Below, piece by piece: positions 15,226 through 24,439 of a stretch of DNA of 64,000 nucleotides. The notes beneath the pieces were generated by a model. The model ran no database searches and was not told where the DNA came from. It saw only the letters and a list, made by a program, of their open reading frames with translations. How positions within the stretch are numbered: position 1 is the stretch's first letter; every line of letters begins with the position of its first letter. This stretch comes from Neolewinella lacunae (lineage in GTDB: Bacteria; Bacteroidota; Bacteroidia; Chitinophagales; Saprospiraceae): positions 1-64,000 of the forward strand of contig NZ_JACSIT010000080.1 in NCBI RefSeq assembly GCF_014349155.1, written 5' to 3'. The translations under genes were made by a program, and so were the position numbers.

Positions 15226-15286
15226 AAAAGACCCGTCGCAGTACGCTATCCTTATTAAAGGTAAGCGCACTGCAGCGGGTCTTTTT
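15226..15286 (-). terminator. Long imperfect hairpin after the alpha-2-macroglobulin gene
   Basis: Arms 15226-15247 and 15263-15286 (AAAAGACCCG against CGGGTCTTTTT) pair over about 20 bp with a few mismatches and a 15-base loop. T-rich ends on both strands allow termination in either direction. It lies 29 bp after the macroglobulin stop. The rest of the 15011-15314 gap holds the Abi promoter and no gene. Confidence 0.75.
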
Positions 15287-15314
15287 ATGGGGCTCTAAGC
15301 CCGGGTTTCGTCCA

Positions 15315-18300
15315 TTACTCCACCACAATCCGCGCGCCCGCCGTATTGGCCCCGAATTCCGGCGCGTACATGCACTGGACGCGGCCCAGGCCGTTGCTGA
15401 AGCTGCCTTTGTGGGTCGCAAAAAGGTCGTACTCCAGCGTGTAGGTGCCGCGGGGGAGGTGGTCGATGAAGAAATTGGTGGCCAGGTCGCCGGGGGCAAA
15501 GTAATAGCCCAGGCCGTTGCGGTACTGGTAGCCGGAGATTTGGGTGATGGGCTCGAAAGTAGCGGCGCGGCGGTCTTTGAGGTGGACGTAATCCAGGTCG
15601 CGGTCGCTGCGCAGGATGAGCCGGACGGTCACGCGGTCGCCGGGGGCCAGGGGTGCGTCGGCGGTAATGGGTTCCAGGCGGACACCATCGGCGGTGGCGA
15701 TGCGGCGGAACAGCTCCCGGTCGAGCGTCAGGGGGCCGTCGTTGCTCCCCGCCACCTTCGTGGCCAGTTCCGTGTACTGCCAGTACACCCCGCCCCAAAC
15801 CAGGCGATTTTCCTGATTTTTTACGCGTACGGTGGCCAGGCCACTGTTCACTTCGCTGCCGGGCAGGGCCAGGGAGAAGGCTCCCGTAGCCGCTTCGGGC
15901 GTGTTTTGGAGGGCGCGGACGCGGGTGCTGAGTAAGTCGCGAGCGGCAAAGTCCGGCCACTCTACCCGGATGGCTTCTCCCTCCGATTCGGTCCAGTTGG
16001 TTCCCCCGTTGAGCAAGGCAAAGACGGCGGCGGCGCTGGCCTTGGTGGTTTCCCAGCGGTTGGTCCGTTTGTTGGTCAGGAGCCACAGGCGCATTTCGTC
16101 GAGTTCTTCGGTGGTGCCTCCGGCCAACTGGAAGGCCTCCAGCAGGCGGCAGTGGGTCTCGATGGGGAGTTGCTGCCAGGTGTAGCCCTGGCCGTATTTC
16201 CAGAACATCCCGAACTCGTCTTTGTGCAGGGCCCGTTCGCGCAGGGAAGCAACGATGGTGGTGGCGGTGGCGCGGTCTCCGGTCTTGGTGGCGGTGGCTA
16301 CCAGGAGGGCCTGTTCGTAGAGGCCATACTTCGTCCAGCTGCTCTTCGTACGGGTAGTGTAGAAGGCGAGGGCTTCCCGTGCCTGGTCGTCCTGGGGCGG
16401 TGCTGCGGCGTGCATTGCCCGGGCGTAGAGGTAGTGGACGACGGTGCTGGAGGGCTGGTAGTCTTTGCGCTGGTCCGGGGTTTTTTCCGTTTGGCGGAGG
16501 TATTCGACGTACTCTTTGCGCCAGGCCTCGTCGAGGAAGGCAATGGCACTTTTGCTGATACCCGATACGCGGGCTTTCTGGTCGGGCGAAACAACGTCGA
16601 GCTGCCGGAGCCGGCCGAGGGTTTCCACCACGTACTGGGTCATGTAGCGGTTTTCGCGTCCGCCGGGGAACCAGCTGAAGTAGCCGGAAGCATCCTGGCG
16701 CTGGGCCAGTTTTTCCAGGGCGGCGGTTTGCTCGTCGGCCAGTTTTTTGAGGTCGAAGAGGTCGCCGATGCGGGCGCGTTGGGCGGCTTCCGACTCAGCT
16801 TCGCGCAGCCAGGGCGTCTCGGTCAGCAGGGCGTTTTTGAGTTGGGGGTTGCGTTCCAGTTCACTCTTCAGGGCGTTGGAATCCCGTTGCCACTGGCGGA
16901 AGACTTGCTCCAGGATGGGTTTGCTGCTGACGGTGGTGTAGGCCAGCTGGTTGGCGAAGTAGCGGTTGGCGAGTTGCTCCGTGCAGTCGTAAGGGTACTC
17001 CATCAGGTAGGGCAGGGCCTTGAGGGCCAGCCAGGCCGGGTTGGTCGTGGCCTGGAAGGTATAGCCCACGTGTTGCAGGCTGTTGCTGCGGTTGCTGGCC
17101 AGCAGGGGCAGTTCGATGGTTTTCTTCTCCTTCCGTTTGAGGTAGAAGGGCTGGCTGACGGTGATCAGGGTGCGGTCCGATAAGACGGGGAAGACGTTCT
17201 CTTCGCCGTCGGAATAAGCACCACCCCGGGCGATGATGCGGTAGCCGACGGGGCCGACGGTGGAAAAGCCTTCGGGGATGCTGAGGTTAAAACAGAAGGT
17301 GCTTCCCGCTTGGGCGGACACGCTTTGCTCCGTTGGACAATCCCCTGCACCTGCGTTCAGCGCCCGCATGGTCTCCGCAGGGAACGCCTCGCCGGTGATG
17401 GGGTTGAACAGCTCCAGCTGCACGCGGGCCAGCAGCGCCGTATCCGTCAGGTTATTGACGCGGGCGGTGAGGGAAAGCGCGTCGCCTTCGCGGACGAAAC
17501 GGGGCACGTTGGGCAGGACCATGAGCTCCTTCTGCGTCACGATCGTTTGCTGGGAAATGACCGAGGCCAGATTTTTGTCGTGGGCCAGCAGGCGGAACGT
17601 CCAGCTCGTCAGGGCTTCCGGACTGTTGAAACTCACCGTCAGGCGACCGGAGTCGTCGCTGGTCAGTTCCGGTAACCAAAAGGCTGTTTCCTGGAGGTTG
17701 GTCCGAATTTGCACGGGGGCGTCCTCGCCTCCTCCGCCTTCTCCCGGCGCGGGCGGCGGCGGTGGCGGCGGCACGGAATCTTCCGCGCTGTAGTTGGCGG
17801 GGGCAGAGGCCGCCATCGGGCTGGGGCTGGCCTTGGCGACACTTCTCTGAACACGCATCTCCGCCATGTCTCCTCTTCCGCGCGGAGCTTCACTTGTTAA
17901 GAATAGCTGGTCTTCATAACGACCGTAGTTGAGAAAATCGAGCGGCCCGAAGTCAAACACGGGTGGCATCAGTGCGTCGGGGAAACTGGGCTCGGGGATA
18001 TTGTTGAAGCCGTAGCCGGAGTTGGTGCCCGCCTGCAGTTGCTCGGCAAAATCGCGGTAGCCGTAGTAGAAGGGGAAGGCGCTGAGGTTCCAGCGGCCGC
18101 CGGCGTAGATTTGGTCGAGGCTGGCGTCGTACATCGAAGCCAGGGCGGCAGCGGCGATGGGCGTGCTGTCGGCATTGCTGATCGTGAGGGTCCACCGCTC
18201 GGGTTGGCCGGGGCGCAGTTTGGCGCGGAAGGTGGCGTATTCTACCCGCAGCTTTTTGTTTTCCCAGTCGAGGGTGAAGCGTTCGCTGATGGTCGTCAGT

Positions 18301-21300
18301 TGGTTCAGGCGCAGGAAGGCGGCAAAAAACTGGATGCCACCCCGGTCTTCTTCCGTTGGCAAGTAGGTGATGGTGGTGCGGCGGTTGGCGCTGGTGGTAG
18401 CGTGTACGTAGCCACGGCGGCTGGCCCAGCCGTAGGTGATGCGCGGGATTTCTACCCCGCCTACGAAGGTGAGCGTGATGGGCTGCCCCACTTTCACTTC
18501 CTGGTCGAGGCCATCCAGGTAATAGCGTTGGCCCGGCGCGAGTTCGCCCTTCGCCAGGTCCATCACCTGGAAGGTCAGCGGTTCTCCCTTGGTGCCGTCG
18601 GGGTAGGTCCATTCCAGGCGGTAGTGGCCTACGGCGTATTTGGAGAGGTCAACGCTGGCGCTGCCTTTGCCGTCGGCCACCTGCATTTCGCCGGTGGGGA
18701 CGGGGAGGTTTTTGGCGGGCCATTCCTCCAGGGGGAGGGTAGGGGTGCTGGGCAGCTCGGGGAAGCGCTGGAGATATTCTTTTGTGTCGAGGAGGGGCCG
18801 ATCGGGGAAGGGCCACTGCCGGCTGCGCAGACCGATGCCGGGCTTGGTGACGGGCACGATGCGGTACAGCACCGTCAGGGCCTCGTCGGTGCCGTTGGCC
18901 AGGATGGTGAGGCTGTCGCTGATGTCGTAGCTTTCCGCGGGGATTTGCAGGCTGATCAGCGGTTTCTCGCCGCGCAGCCCAACGGTTGTGCTGGCTTCGT
19001 GGGTTTCGCCGGTGGCGTCGCTGACGTCGGCTTCAATCACGTACTGGTAGCGGGCGCGTTTTTGCTGCAAGCCTTCGGCGGGAGTGAAGGTGACGGTAAA
19101 GGCCCCGTCGCCGTCGGTCGTCGCGCTGCCGCTGGCCACCAGCTCACGGTCTCCGCCGCCGCCGCCGCGGGACCACCAGTACCAACGGACTTCCTCCACA
19201 AAGACGCGGTAATTCACTTTGGCGTCGTTCAGGCCCGGTCCGGCGAAGAGCGTCGCCTTGCCCTCAACGGTGGTTTCCTGGCCGGCCAGGGCGAAGTCGG
19301 GGCCGTCCAGTTTGACTACAAAACGGGGGCGCTTGTATTCTTCGACGCGGAAGGAGACGGAGCCCCCTTCGGTTTCGATGCGGAAATTGCCCGTCAGGCC
19401 ACCCGCGGGAAGTTTGAAAGAGTGGTTGAAGCGGCTGTAGGCGTCGCTGGTCACTTCGGCCTTGCCAGCTTCCTGGTAGTTGGCGTCGCGCAGGGTGAGG
19501 GTGCGGGTCTCGCCCGTCAGCATGGTGGGCATTTCCCGTTGGTCTTTTATCCAGGTGATGCCGTAGACGTGGACCGTCTGTCCGGGGCGGTAGATGGCCC
19601 GGTCGGTGAACAGCGGCGTGAAGGGCGTTTTGCGGTTGCGGTCGGGGCGATCGTTGCGGTAGGCGTAGATCGGCTCGCTGGTGTAGCGGTCGTCGTTGGC
19701 CGCGTCTTTGAGGAAGAACTGGATTTGGGTCTGGTTGACGTCGGGGTTGGGGATGCGGCCGTCGGCACCCGTCTTGAAGGTGTTTACCGTGGTCCAGTCG
19801 CCGTTGCGCCGCTCGCTGAGGCGGCGGACGGTCACTTCCACGCCGGCGCGGGGGGCACCGGTGCTGCGGTCGACCACCTCGTAGTAGTACTTTTCGCCGT
19901 CGTTGAACTTGACGAGGGCGAGGTTGCTGACCTGGAAGAAGTTAACAACGACGGTTTCTTTAGCCAGGTCAAACTCCTGCCCCGTGCTGGTGAGCAGGCA
20001 GTAGCGGCCGGCGGCTTGGGCCTTGATCCAGCTTTCGGTGTTGTGCCCTTCGTAGTCGTCGTTGTCGGGCAGGCGGAAGTCGGCCCGGGCGGCCAGGGGG
20101 AGCTTGCGCAGGGCATCAATGCGCTTTTGTTCGGTGTCGTAACGGCCAGATTCTGTCCAGTCATCGGGCAATTTCACCAGGCGGTGGTAGACGCGCCCGA
20201 CGTTGCGGTAGTTGAGGAAGAAGAGGAGGTTTTCGCCTTTGCCGTAGGTCTCCTGGACGGTCGCCTGAAGGTCTACCCAGGTAATTTCCCGGCGGAGGGT
20301 TTCGGCGGCGGCGGTGACGAAGGGCAGTTTTTCTTTGATTTGGGCGAGGATCTCCAGGGCTTTGGCTTTGGGACGGGGACCGAGTTGGTCGTCGCTGCGG
20401 TTGTAGCGCTGGGCTTTGCGGACAAGGATTAGGTCGCGGCCCGGCACGTTGGCGTAGGCGCGGTAGAGCGCATCGAGGGTCGCGAGGTAAAGGCTATCGG
20501 ATACGCCGAGTCTGTCCAGGAATTCGATGCGTTGCAGGTCGGCACCCAGCAGGGGGGTACCGCCGCTGCCCAGGTGGTAGCGCAGGAGATCCTGGTGGAG
20601 GCGGAGCTGGCGGGCGTTGCCGCTGGTGGAATCGAGGTCGCTGAGGTCGAGTTCCACAAACTCGGCCGCCGGTACCCAGAAGCGCTCGGTATTGCTTGGG
20701 GTGGGGTTGCCGACGCTGAGCAGGGGGTTGCCCAGGATGCCCATGGCGGTTTGCACCATCAGGTCGTACAAGGTGGGGGTGAAGAGCATGCCCGCTTCCT
20801 CGCCCTTCACGATGGCGGGCACGGTGGTGAGGCGGGTGCGTTCTTTGGCGGCCAGCTCCAGGGCCGTAAGGAGGTGGTGGTTGGCGGCGTCGGCGAGTTG
20901 TTGGAGGTTCCAGTCGGCCAGCGGCGTGGTGGGGCTGGGGACGGAATCGCGCGTGGTGGCCGTGGCGTTGCGCAGGCGGTAGGCGTTTTGCTGAGCAAAA
21001 TTGTAGTAGCCCTGGCCGAGGAGGAAGTGGAGGACGGCGGCTACGACGGGGCGGTTGGTATTTTCGGCCAGTTCGGTTTGGAGGAGGCGAAGGCTGGCGT
21101 CGTAGCCATCTTCTTCGAGTTGGAAGGTGTAGGCCGCCCGGTAGGCCAGGCTTTTGAGCATGTCGTCCTGGTCGCCTTCCCGCTCCGCGCGCTGGTAAAG
21201 CTGTTCGGCGGCTTCCAGGGCGCTGCGGTACTTGCCTTCCTGGCCGAGTTTATCGATGTTTTGGTAGGCGGTTTGGTAGTCTTGAGCCATCAGGATGGTG

Positions 21301-21338
21301 GTGGCGGCCAGCAGCAGGCCGAGCAGGAGATAACGCAT
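15315..21338 (-). CDS. Giant alpha-2-macroglobulin family protein
   Basis: About 2007 residues, exported by a signal peptide (MRYLLLGLLLAATTILMAQ). Middle and C-terminal macroglobulin domains are recognisable (TDRAIYRPGQTVHVYG; VEEYKRPRF; LNVPRF-like VLPNVPRFVREGDALSLTAR). The thioester motif is present as YDCTEQ near residue 1452, followed by an alpha-alpha toroid region. A proline- and glycine-rich bait-like linker lies near residue 1190. Bacterial relatives trap attacking proteases in the envelope by covalent thioester capture. Usually a penicillin-binding protein 1C gene is next to it; none is here. ATG 21353 (MKFYSMRYLL) is an alternative start. Confidence 0.92.
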   Translation of the reverse strand: MRYLLLGLLLAATTILMAQDYQTAYQNIDKLGQEGKYRSALEAAEQLYQRAEREGDQDDMLKSLAYRAAYTFQLEEDGYDASLRLLQTELAENTNRPVVAAVLHFLLGQGYYNFAQQNAYRLRNATATTRDSVPSPTTPLADWNLQQLADAANHHLLTALELAAKERTRLTTVPAIVKGEEAGMLFTPTLYDLMVQTAMGILGNPLLSVGNPTPSNTERFWVPAAEFVELDLSDLDSTSGNARQLRLHQDLLRYHLGSGGTPLLGADLQRIEFLDRLGVSDSLYLATLDALYRAYANVPGRDLILVRKAQRYNRSDDQLGPRPKAKALEILAQIKEKLPFVTAAAETLRREITWVDLQATVQETYGKGENLLFFLNYRNVGRVYHRLVKLPDDWTESGRYDTEQKRIDALRKLPLAARADFRLPDNDDYEGHNTESWIKAQAAGRYCLLTSTGQEFDLAKETVVVNFFQVSNLALVKFNDGEKYYYEVVDRSTGAPRAGVEVTVRRLSERRNGDWTTVNTFKTGADGRIPNPDVNQTQIQFFLKDAANDDRYTSEPIYAYRNDRPDRNRKTPFTPLFTDRAIYRPGQTVHVYGITWIKDQREMPTMLTGETRTLTLRDANYQEAGKAEVTSDAYSRFNHSFKLPAGGLTGNFRIETEGGSVSFRVEEYKRPRFVVKLDGPDFALAGQETTVEGKATLFAGPGLNDAKVNYRVFVEEVRWYWWSRGGGGGDRELVASGSATTDGDGAFTVTFTPAEGLQQKRARYQYVIEADVSDATGETHEASTTVGLRGEKPLISLQIPAESYDISDSLTILANGTDEALTVLYRIVPVTKPGIGLRSRQWPFPDRPLLDTKEYLQRFPELPSTPTLPLEEWPAKNLPVPTGEMQVADGKGSASVDLSKYAVGHYRLEWTYPDGTKGEPLTFQVMDLAKGELAPGQRYYLDGLDQEVKVGQPITLTFVGGVEIPRITYGWASRRGYVHATTSANRRTTITYLPTEEDRGGIQFFAAFLRLNQLTTISERFTLDWENKKLRVEYATFRAKLRPGQPERWTLTISNADSTPIAAAALASMYDASLDQIYAGGRWNLSAFPFYYGYRDFAEQLQAGTNSGYGFNNIPEPSFPDALMPPVFDFGPLDFLNYGRYEDQLFLTSEAPRGRGDMAEMRVQRSVAKASPSPMAASAPANYSAEDSVPPPPPPPAPGEGGGGEDAPVQIRTNLQETAFWLPELTSDDSGRLTVSFNSPEALTSWTFRLLAHDKNLASVISQQTIVTQKELMVLPNVPRFVREGDALSLTARVNNLTDTALLARVQLELFNPITGEAFPAETMRALNAGAGDCPTEQSVSAQAGSTFCFNLSIPEGFSTVGPVGYRIIARGGAYSDGEENVFPVLSDRTLITVSQPFYLKRKEKKTIELPLLASNRSNSLQHVGYTFQATTNPAWLALKALPYLMEYPYDCTEQLANRYFANQLAYTTVSSKPILEQVFRQWQRDSNALKSELERNPQLKNALLTETPWLREAESEAAQRARIGDLFDLKKLADEQTAALEKLAQRQDASGYFSWFPGGRENRYMTQYVVETLGRLRQLDVVSPDQKARVSGISKSAIAFLDEAWRKEYVEYLRQTEKTPDQRKDYQPSSTVVHYLYARAMHAAAPPQDDQAREALAFYTTRTKSSWTKYGLYEQALLVATATKTGDRATATTIVASLRERALHKDEFGMFWKYGQGYTWQQLPIETHCRLLEAFQLAGGTTEELDEMRLWLLTNKRTNRWETTKASAAAVFALLNGGTNWTESEGEAIRVEWPDFAARDLLSTRVRALQNTPEAATGAFSLALPGSEVNSGLATVRVKNQENRLVWGGVYWQYTELATKVAGSNDGPLTLDRELFRRIATADGVRLEPITADAPLAPGDRVTVRLILRSDRDLDYVHLKDRRAATFEPITQISGYQYRNGLGYYFAPGDLATNFFIDHLPRGTYTLEYDLFATHKGSFSNGLGRVQCMYAPEFGANTAGARIVVE

Positions 21339-21423
21339 AGAGTAAAATTTCATCCGAAAGATAACGGAAACTTTGGTGCGAATGGTTCGCAAGAGCTTAG
21401 ATGCTGGTTTTGGGGGGAATGCA

Positions 21424-21431
21424 CAAAACTA
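21424..21431 (-). promoter_or_regulatory. Possible TAGTTTTG -7 box for the macroglobulin gene
   Basis: Fits TAnnTTTG; leader of about 70-85 bases to the two candidate ATGs. No good -33 box is seen. Confidence 0.35.
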
Positions 21432-21467
21432 AGCAAGAGTGTTGCGGGCGCCAAAGGGGGAGTAGGT

Positions 21468-21512
21468 GGGCGCGGCCGCAGGTGCTCCCCCCCGACCCCC
21501 CGAAGGGGGGAG
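21468..21512. repeat. Composite GGGCGCGGCCGCAGGTG element with GC hairpin
   Basis: Core at 21468-21484, followed by CTCCCCCCCGACCCCCCGAA and a G run. It is the inverted equivalent of 8901-8947 and 42880-42924. The surrounding gap 21339-21788 contains this, one hairpin repeat (21572-21616) and no gene. Confidence 0.85.
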
Positions 21513-21571
21513 TTAGGACAAGGAGCAAGGGAAGAGGGCTGGCGCAGGTACTTTCCCGCCTCCAGTATACG

Positions 21572-21616
21572 CCCGGCTGAGGGTGTCCCCACCCTAAACC
21601 GGGGTTTATGGTGTGC
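21572..21616. repeat. GAGGGTGTCCCCACCC hairpin repeat, copy 1
   Basis: CCGGCTGAGGGTGTCCCCAC then a partial second arm. Same family as 24301-24344, 33763-33809 and 33924-33970. It lies at the left side of the AT-rich island. Confidence 0.65.
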
Positions 21617-21788
21617 CGGAGATCCTGGCCTTGGGGGCCGGTTTTCAAAGGAAGGGCCAAGGCATTGCTCGTTGGTGGGGCGGGAGGGATCGCTGCGCCC
21701 GTCGTAGCTTCTTCATGCCCAGTTTGGTGATCGTAAATATGAAATTGGTACATTTACAAATTAAAACGGCAGTTAAAATAGATGCGTT

Positions 21789-22589
21789 ATGTGGTCAATA
21801 CTTAAGAAGAAGCGAAGTGCAAAAATGGTTTCTATTAAGGCTTCATTTAGTTATCAAGAGTCTTTTGACTACATTTTTAATGATTTTATAATCATTTTGT
21901 TGTCAGCTGGTTTGAGGACAGAAGGAATGTTTTTTGACTACCGAAGGCTAAAGGTAATTCCAGATAGATTAAAGAAATCGTACTTAAGTACACCAGAGGT
22001 TATTGAGATGATGTCTTTTGTTTTCGAGGAAAAAGAGCCTGAGATTTATTTATCTGGCGATAAATATTTTAGTGAGGTCCTCCTCCCGGAAACGTTTACT
22101 TTTTCAAGGACAATATCTCCTGATAAAGCATTTTTGGGATTTTCATTTGCTGAAGGTAATTTAGATGTTGCTAATTTGGACAAATTCATTGGCGAGTTTT
22201 CAAACAAGCAGCTTGATTTTGTGTCGTTGGTAGATGTAGAGTATGGGTTGTCTGCTAAAGAAAATTGGCAAAAAGCTTACTACCCGTCCGAGCATAATGG
22301 TTTTGTAAAAGGGGATGAGTCAGTATGGGCCCAGTCTCCTATTGTCTACATTGATAGTATAGGTATAATCCCTTGGACCGCATCCACTTACTGGTTCGGT
22401 AGTGGATTTTTCGCGGCGATAGATAAAAGCAAGGTCATGTCTTTTGCGGAAGCCGAAGAAATTACGGAGCTCCCTAATGGGGTGGTTAAAATGGTATTGC
22501 ATAAACAACTCATAGTAGATTCAGACAAGGAGAATACCCGAAAACGAGCAGCCTTTAAACGGCACCTAGGCATTGAATGGCCAAAGTAG
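21789..22589 (+). CDS. Unrecognised 266-residue AT-rich gene
   Basis: I do not recognise this protein. It lacks a signal peptide or membrane helices and looks like a soluble alpha/beta protein, with aromatic-rich segments such as IIPWTASTYWFGSGFFAAID. Base composition is clearly more AT-rich than the genome average here, as in the next two genes. Its general look (soluble, orphan, low GC, in a repeat-bounded island) would suit an immunity-type protein, but nothing shows this. An alternative start is the Met at residue 13 (MVSIKASF). Confidence 0.5.
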   Translation: MWSILKKKRSAKMVSIKASFSYQESFDYIFNDFIIILLSAGLRTEGMFFDYRRLKVIPDRLKKSYLSTPEVIEMMSFVFEEKEPEIYLSGDKYFSEVLLPETFTFSRTISPDKAFLGFSFAEGNLDVANLDKFIGEFSNKQLDFVSLVDVEYGLSAKENWQKAYYPSEHNGFVKGDESVWAQSPIVYIDSIGIIPWTASTYWFGSGFFAAIDKSKVMSFAEAEEITELPNGVVKMVLHKQLIVDSDKENTRKRAAFKRHLGIEWPK

Positions 22590-22610
22590 GGCTAGTCTAT
22601 TTTATTAGTC

Positions 22611-22618
22611 TATCTTTG
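22611..22618 (+). promoter_or_regulatory. TATCTTTG -7 box
   Basis: Fits TAnnTTTG, 23 bases before the ATG at 22642; so the second gene of the AT-rich island has its own promoter. Confidence 0.6.
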
Positions 22619-22641
22619 CTTGTAAAAAAAAAACTAGTTGA

Positions 22642-23151
22642 ATGAGAAATTTATTTGTCCTTCTTTTGTTCCTCTCCCTTTGCAGGTTGCCCGGCCAGGA
22701 GCTTCCAAGGATATCCGACCTGATTACATCTCTGGGCTGCGATGAAGTTGAATGTTTTACGCTTTTTGCCGAGCAGCATCAATGCCAGCTGGTCTCGCAA
22801 AGTGGAGATTTAGAAACACTCGAAGCTGCGTATCTGTCATCGGTAAGTTACCCGGCTTTTGGCAATCCAGATGTTTTAGTGGCGGACTCTTTATTCTTTC
22901 TTTATGCAGAGGATTCTTCAATGGTTGCTATGATAACGTCAAGTTTGGAAGAAATCCAAAAAATACTCCCAGAACTTGATCAAGAATTAAATTTCAAAGA
23001 GGTGGCCTCTGGGCCCCGGGGGAGTGCAGATCCACGTACTTACAGAAGCGAAAAATTTCCTGCAATAGTTCTGCGGCTCATTTTCTATTCTGCGATGCAG
23101 GAGGGTCAGAAATATGAGATACTCAAAGTTGAACTTACAGAAATTAAATAA
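22642..23151 (+). CDS. Small exported protein, unrecognised
   Basis: 169 residues starting with a signal peptide (MRNLFVLLLFLSLCRLPGQ). The mature part is acidic, with three cysteines near residues 33-48 (CDEVECF and QC). No family is recognised. AT-rich composition and the small size match the neighbouring genes of this island. Possibly a periplasmic or surface accessory protein. Confidence 0.55.
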   Translation: MRNLFVLLLFLSLCRLPGQELPRISDLITSLGCDEVECFTLFAEQHQCQLVSQSGDLETLEAAYLSSVSYPAFGNPDVLVADSLFFLYAEDSSMVAMITSSLEEIQKILPELDQELNFKEVASGPRGSADPRTYRSEKFPAIVLRLIFYSAMQEGQKYEILKVELTEIK

Positions 23152-23381
23152 ATGGAAGCTGGCGCAGTTTTGGCAACTTAAGATTCAATCTGTCGCATCC
23201 GATTAAGGTTATTCTTGGGCCGTAAAATTGTTGATGTAGTTTAAACAAAAGGTGCTTCTTTGACAAGAGCGCCACGGCGCAAGTTTACCCAGCAAGGGGG
23301 CATTCCACCACTGGCACTGCAGCCACAAAGCATCTCTTGCCTACCCCAAGAGATTTCCTTTCCCCAGTATCATTGTTGACT

Positions 23382-24233
23382 ATGAAAAAAACTGCGCGTC
23401 ACGCTTTTTTTTTACTTTCTTTGTTACTGCTTCCCAGTTGCTCCCAACGCATCCAGAAAAACATGAACCAAAGCTTAAGGGTTGAACAATTCAGGGCTAG
23501 CGTGAGCGAGCTGCAAAGACTAATAGATGAAGGGGTGTTTGAGCGGAACCTCGAATATGAACGAATCTACGAACGGACACGGGAGGAGTATTTTAAAGTT
23601 TTTGTGTCCAAGGTAGATGGGACGGTAGCCCTAGTGCCGTCGCGTGGATTTGCCACGTTTAGTTTTGGGGGCGGGAAGTCTGAGCCTGCCGTTAAAGTTT
23701 ATTCCTCTTGGGAGCGTTTACTGCAAGCGGTAAGTCCTCCCCCTTACTTGAAAAAGGGAAACGGAGCGACGATGGATTTGGAAGGACTGATCGATTCTGA
23801 GGAAGAGTTTTTGATCTATCAGCGGACCTATCGCCAGGAACTGGCCAAGTGGCTCGAGCTGGCGGAAGAAGATTTAGTGGTTAATGATTCGTTTCAATAC
23901 GACTTGGTCCAGTTCGCGCTTACTGAAAAGATAAAGGACTCTTACGATGCCAGATTAGCGATTCACCTCGGATTGCTGCTGGCCGATTTGGTAGTTCACG
24001 AATACGGTGCCAAACTGGAGTACCGGGAGTTGCTCTTTTGGGAAGTAGTTACTTACTATCTTACGTTTGAAGATGGCACAATGATTATGCCTTGGGCGCA
24101 TACTTTGGGGCACTTCAGGGCTGCTCCGCAAGACCGGAACTTGAACTTCAAGTACTACCTAAAACACGTTCGGGGCTGGGCACACCATCATCTTTACGAT
24201 TTTCCACCTTATGAAAAAGGGGAGAAACCGTGA
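23382..24233 (+). CDS. Predicted lipoprotein, unrecognised
   Basis: 283 residues. The N-terminus MKKTARHAFFLLSLLLLPSC ends in a lipobox (LLPSC), so it is likely a lipoprotein. The mature part is mainly helical and charged, and ends with the aromatic/His-rich HVRGWAHHHLYDFPPYEKG. No domain recognised. The ATG at 23382 is chosen because it opens the lipoprotein signal; the frame is open 15 codons earlier. It is the third gene of the AT-rich island. Confidence 0.6.
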   Translation: MKKTARHAFFLLSLLLLPSCSQRIQKNMNQSLRVEQFRASVSELQRLIDEGVFERNLEYERIYERTREEYFKVFVSKVDGTVALVPSRGFATFSFGGGKSEPAVKVYSSWERLLQAVSPPPYLKKGNGATMDLEGLIDSEEEFLIYQRTYRQELAKWLELAEEDLVVNDSFQYDLVQFALTEKIKDSYDARLAIHLGLLLADLVVHEYGAKLEYRELLFWEVVTYYLTFEDGTMIMPWAHTLGHFRAAPQDRNLNFKYYLKHVRGWAHHHLYDFPPYEKGEKP

Positions 24234-24300
24234 AACTGAGGTGGATAAATAAAGACCGTACAGCGTCAGCTTAAACCCTGGCAAAACGCAGAAAGGCTGG

Positions 24301-24344
24301 AGCTGTCCCCACCCGAAACATGGACGTTCGGGTGGGGACAGCCT
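24301..24344. repeat. GAGGGTGTCCCCACCC-type hairpin repeat, copy 2
   Basis: Arms AGCTGTCCCCACCCGAA and TTCGGGTGGGGACAGCCT pair almost perfectly around a 9-base loop. It closes the right side of the AT-rich island; followed by CAACCGGGATTT as in the other copies. Confidence 0.8.
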
Positions 24345-24439
24345 CAACCGGGATTTAAAGCGTACCGAGGAACCTTAACCCTGTTTCATAGGAAGGCGCA
24401 AGATCTTCTAAAAACCAATCTTTCGGAAGCCCAAACTCC

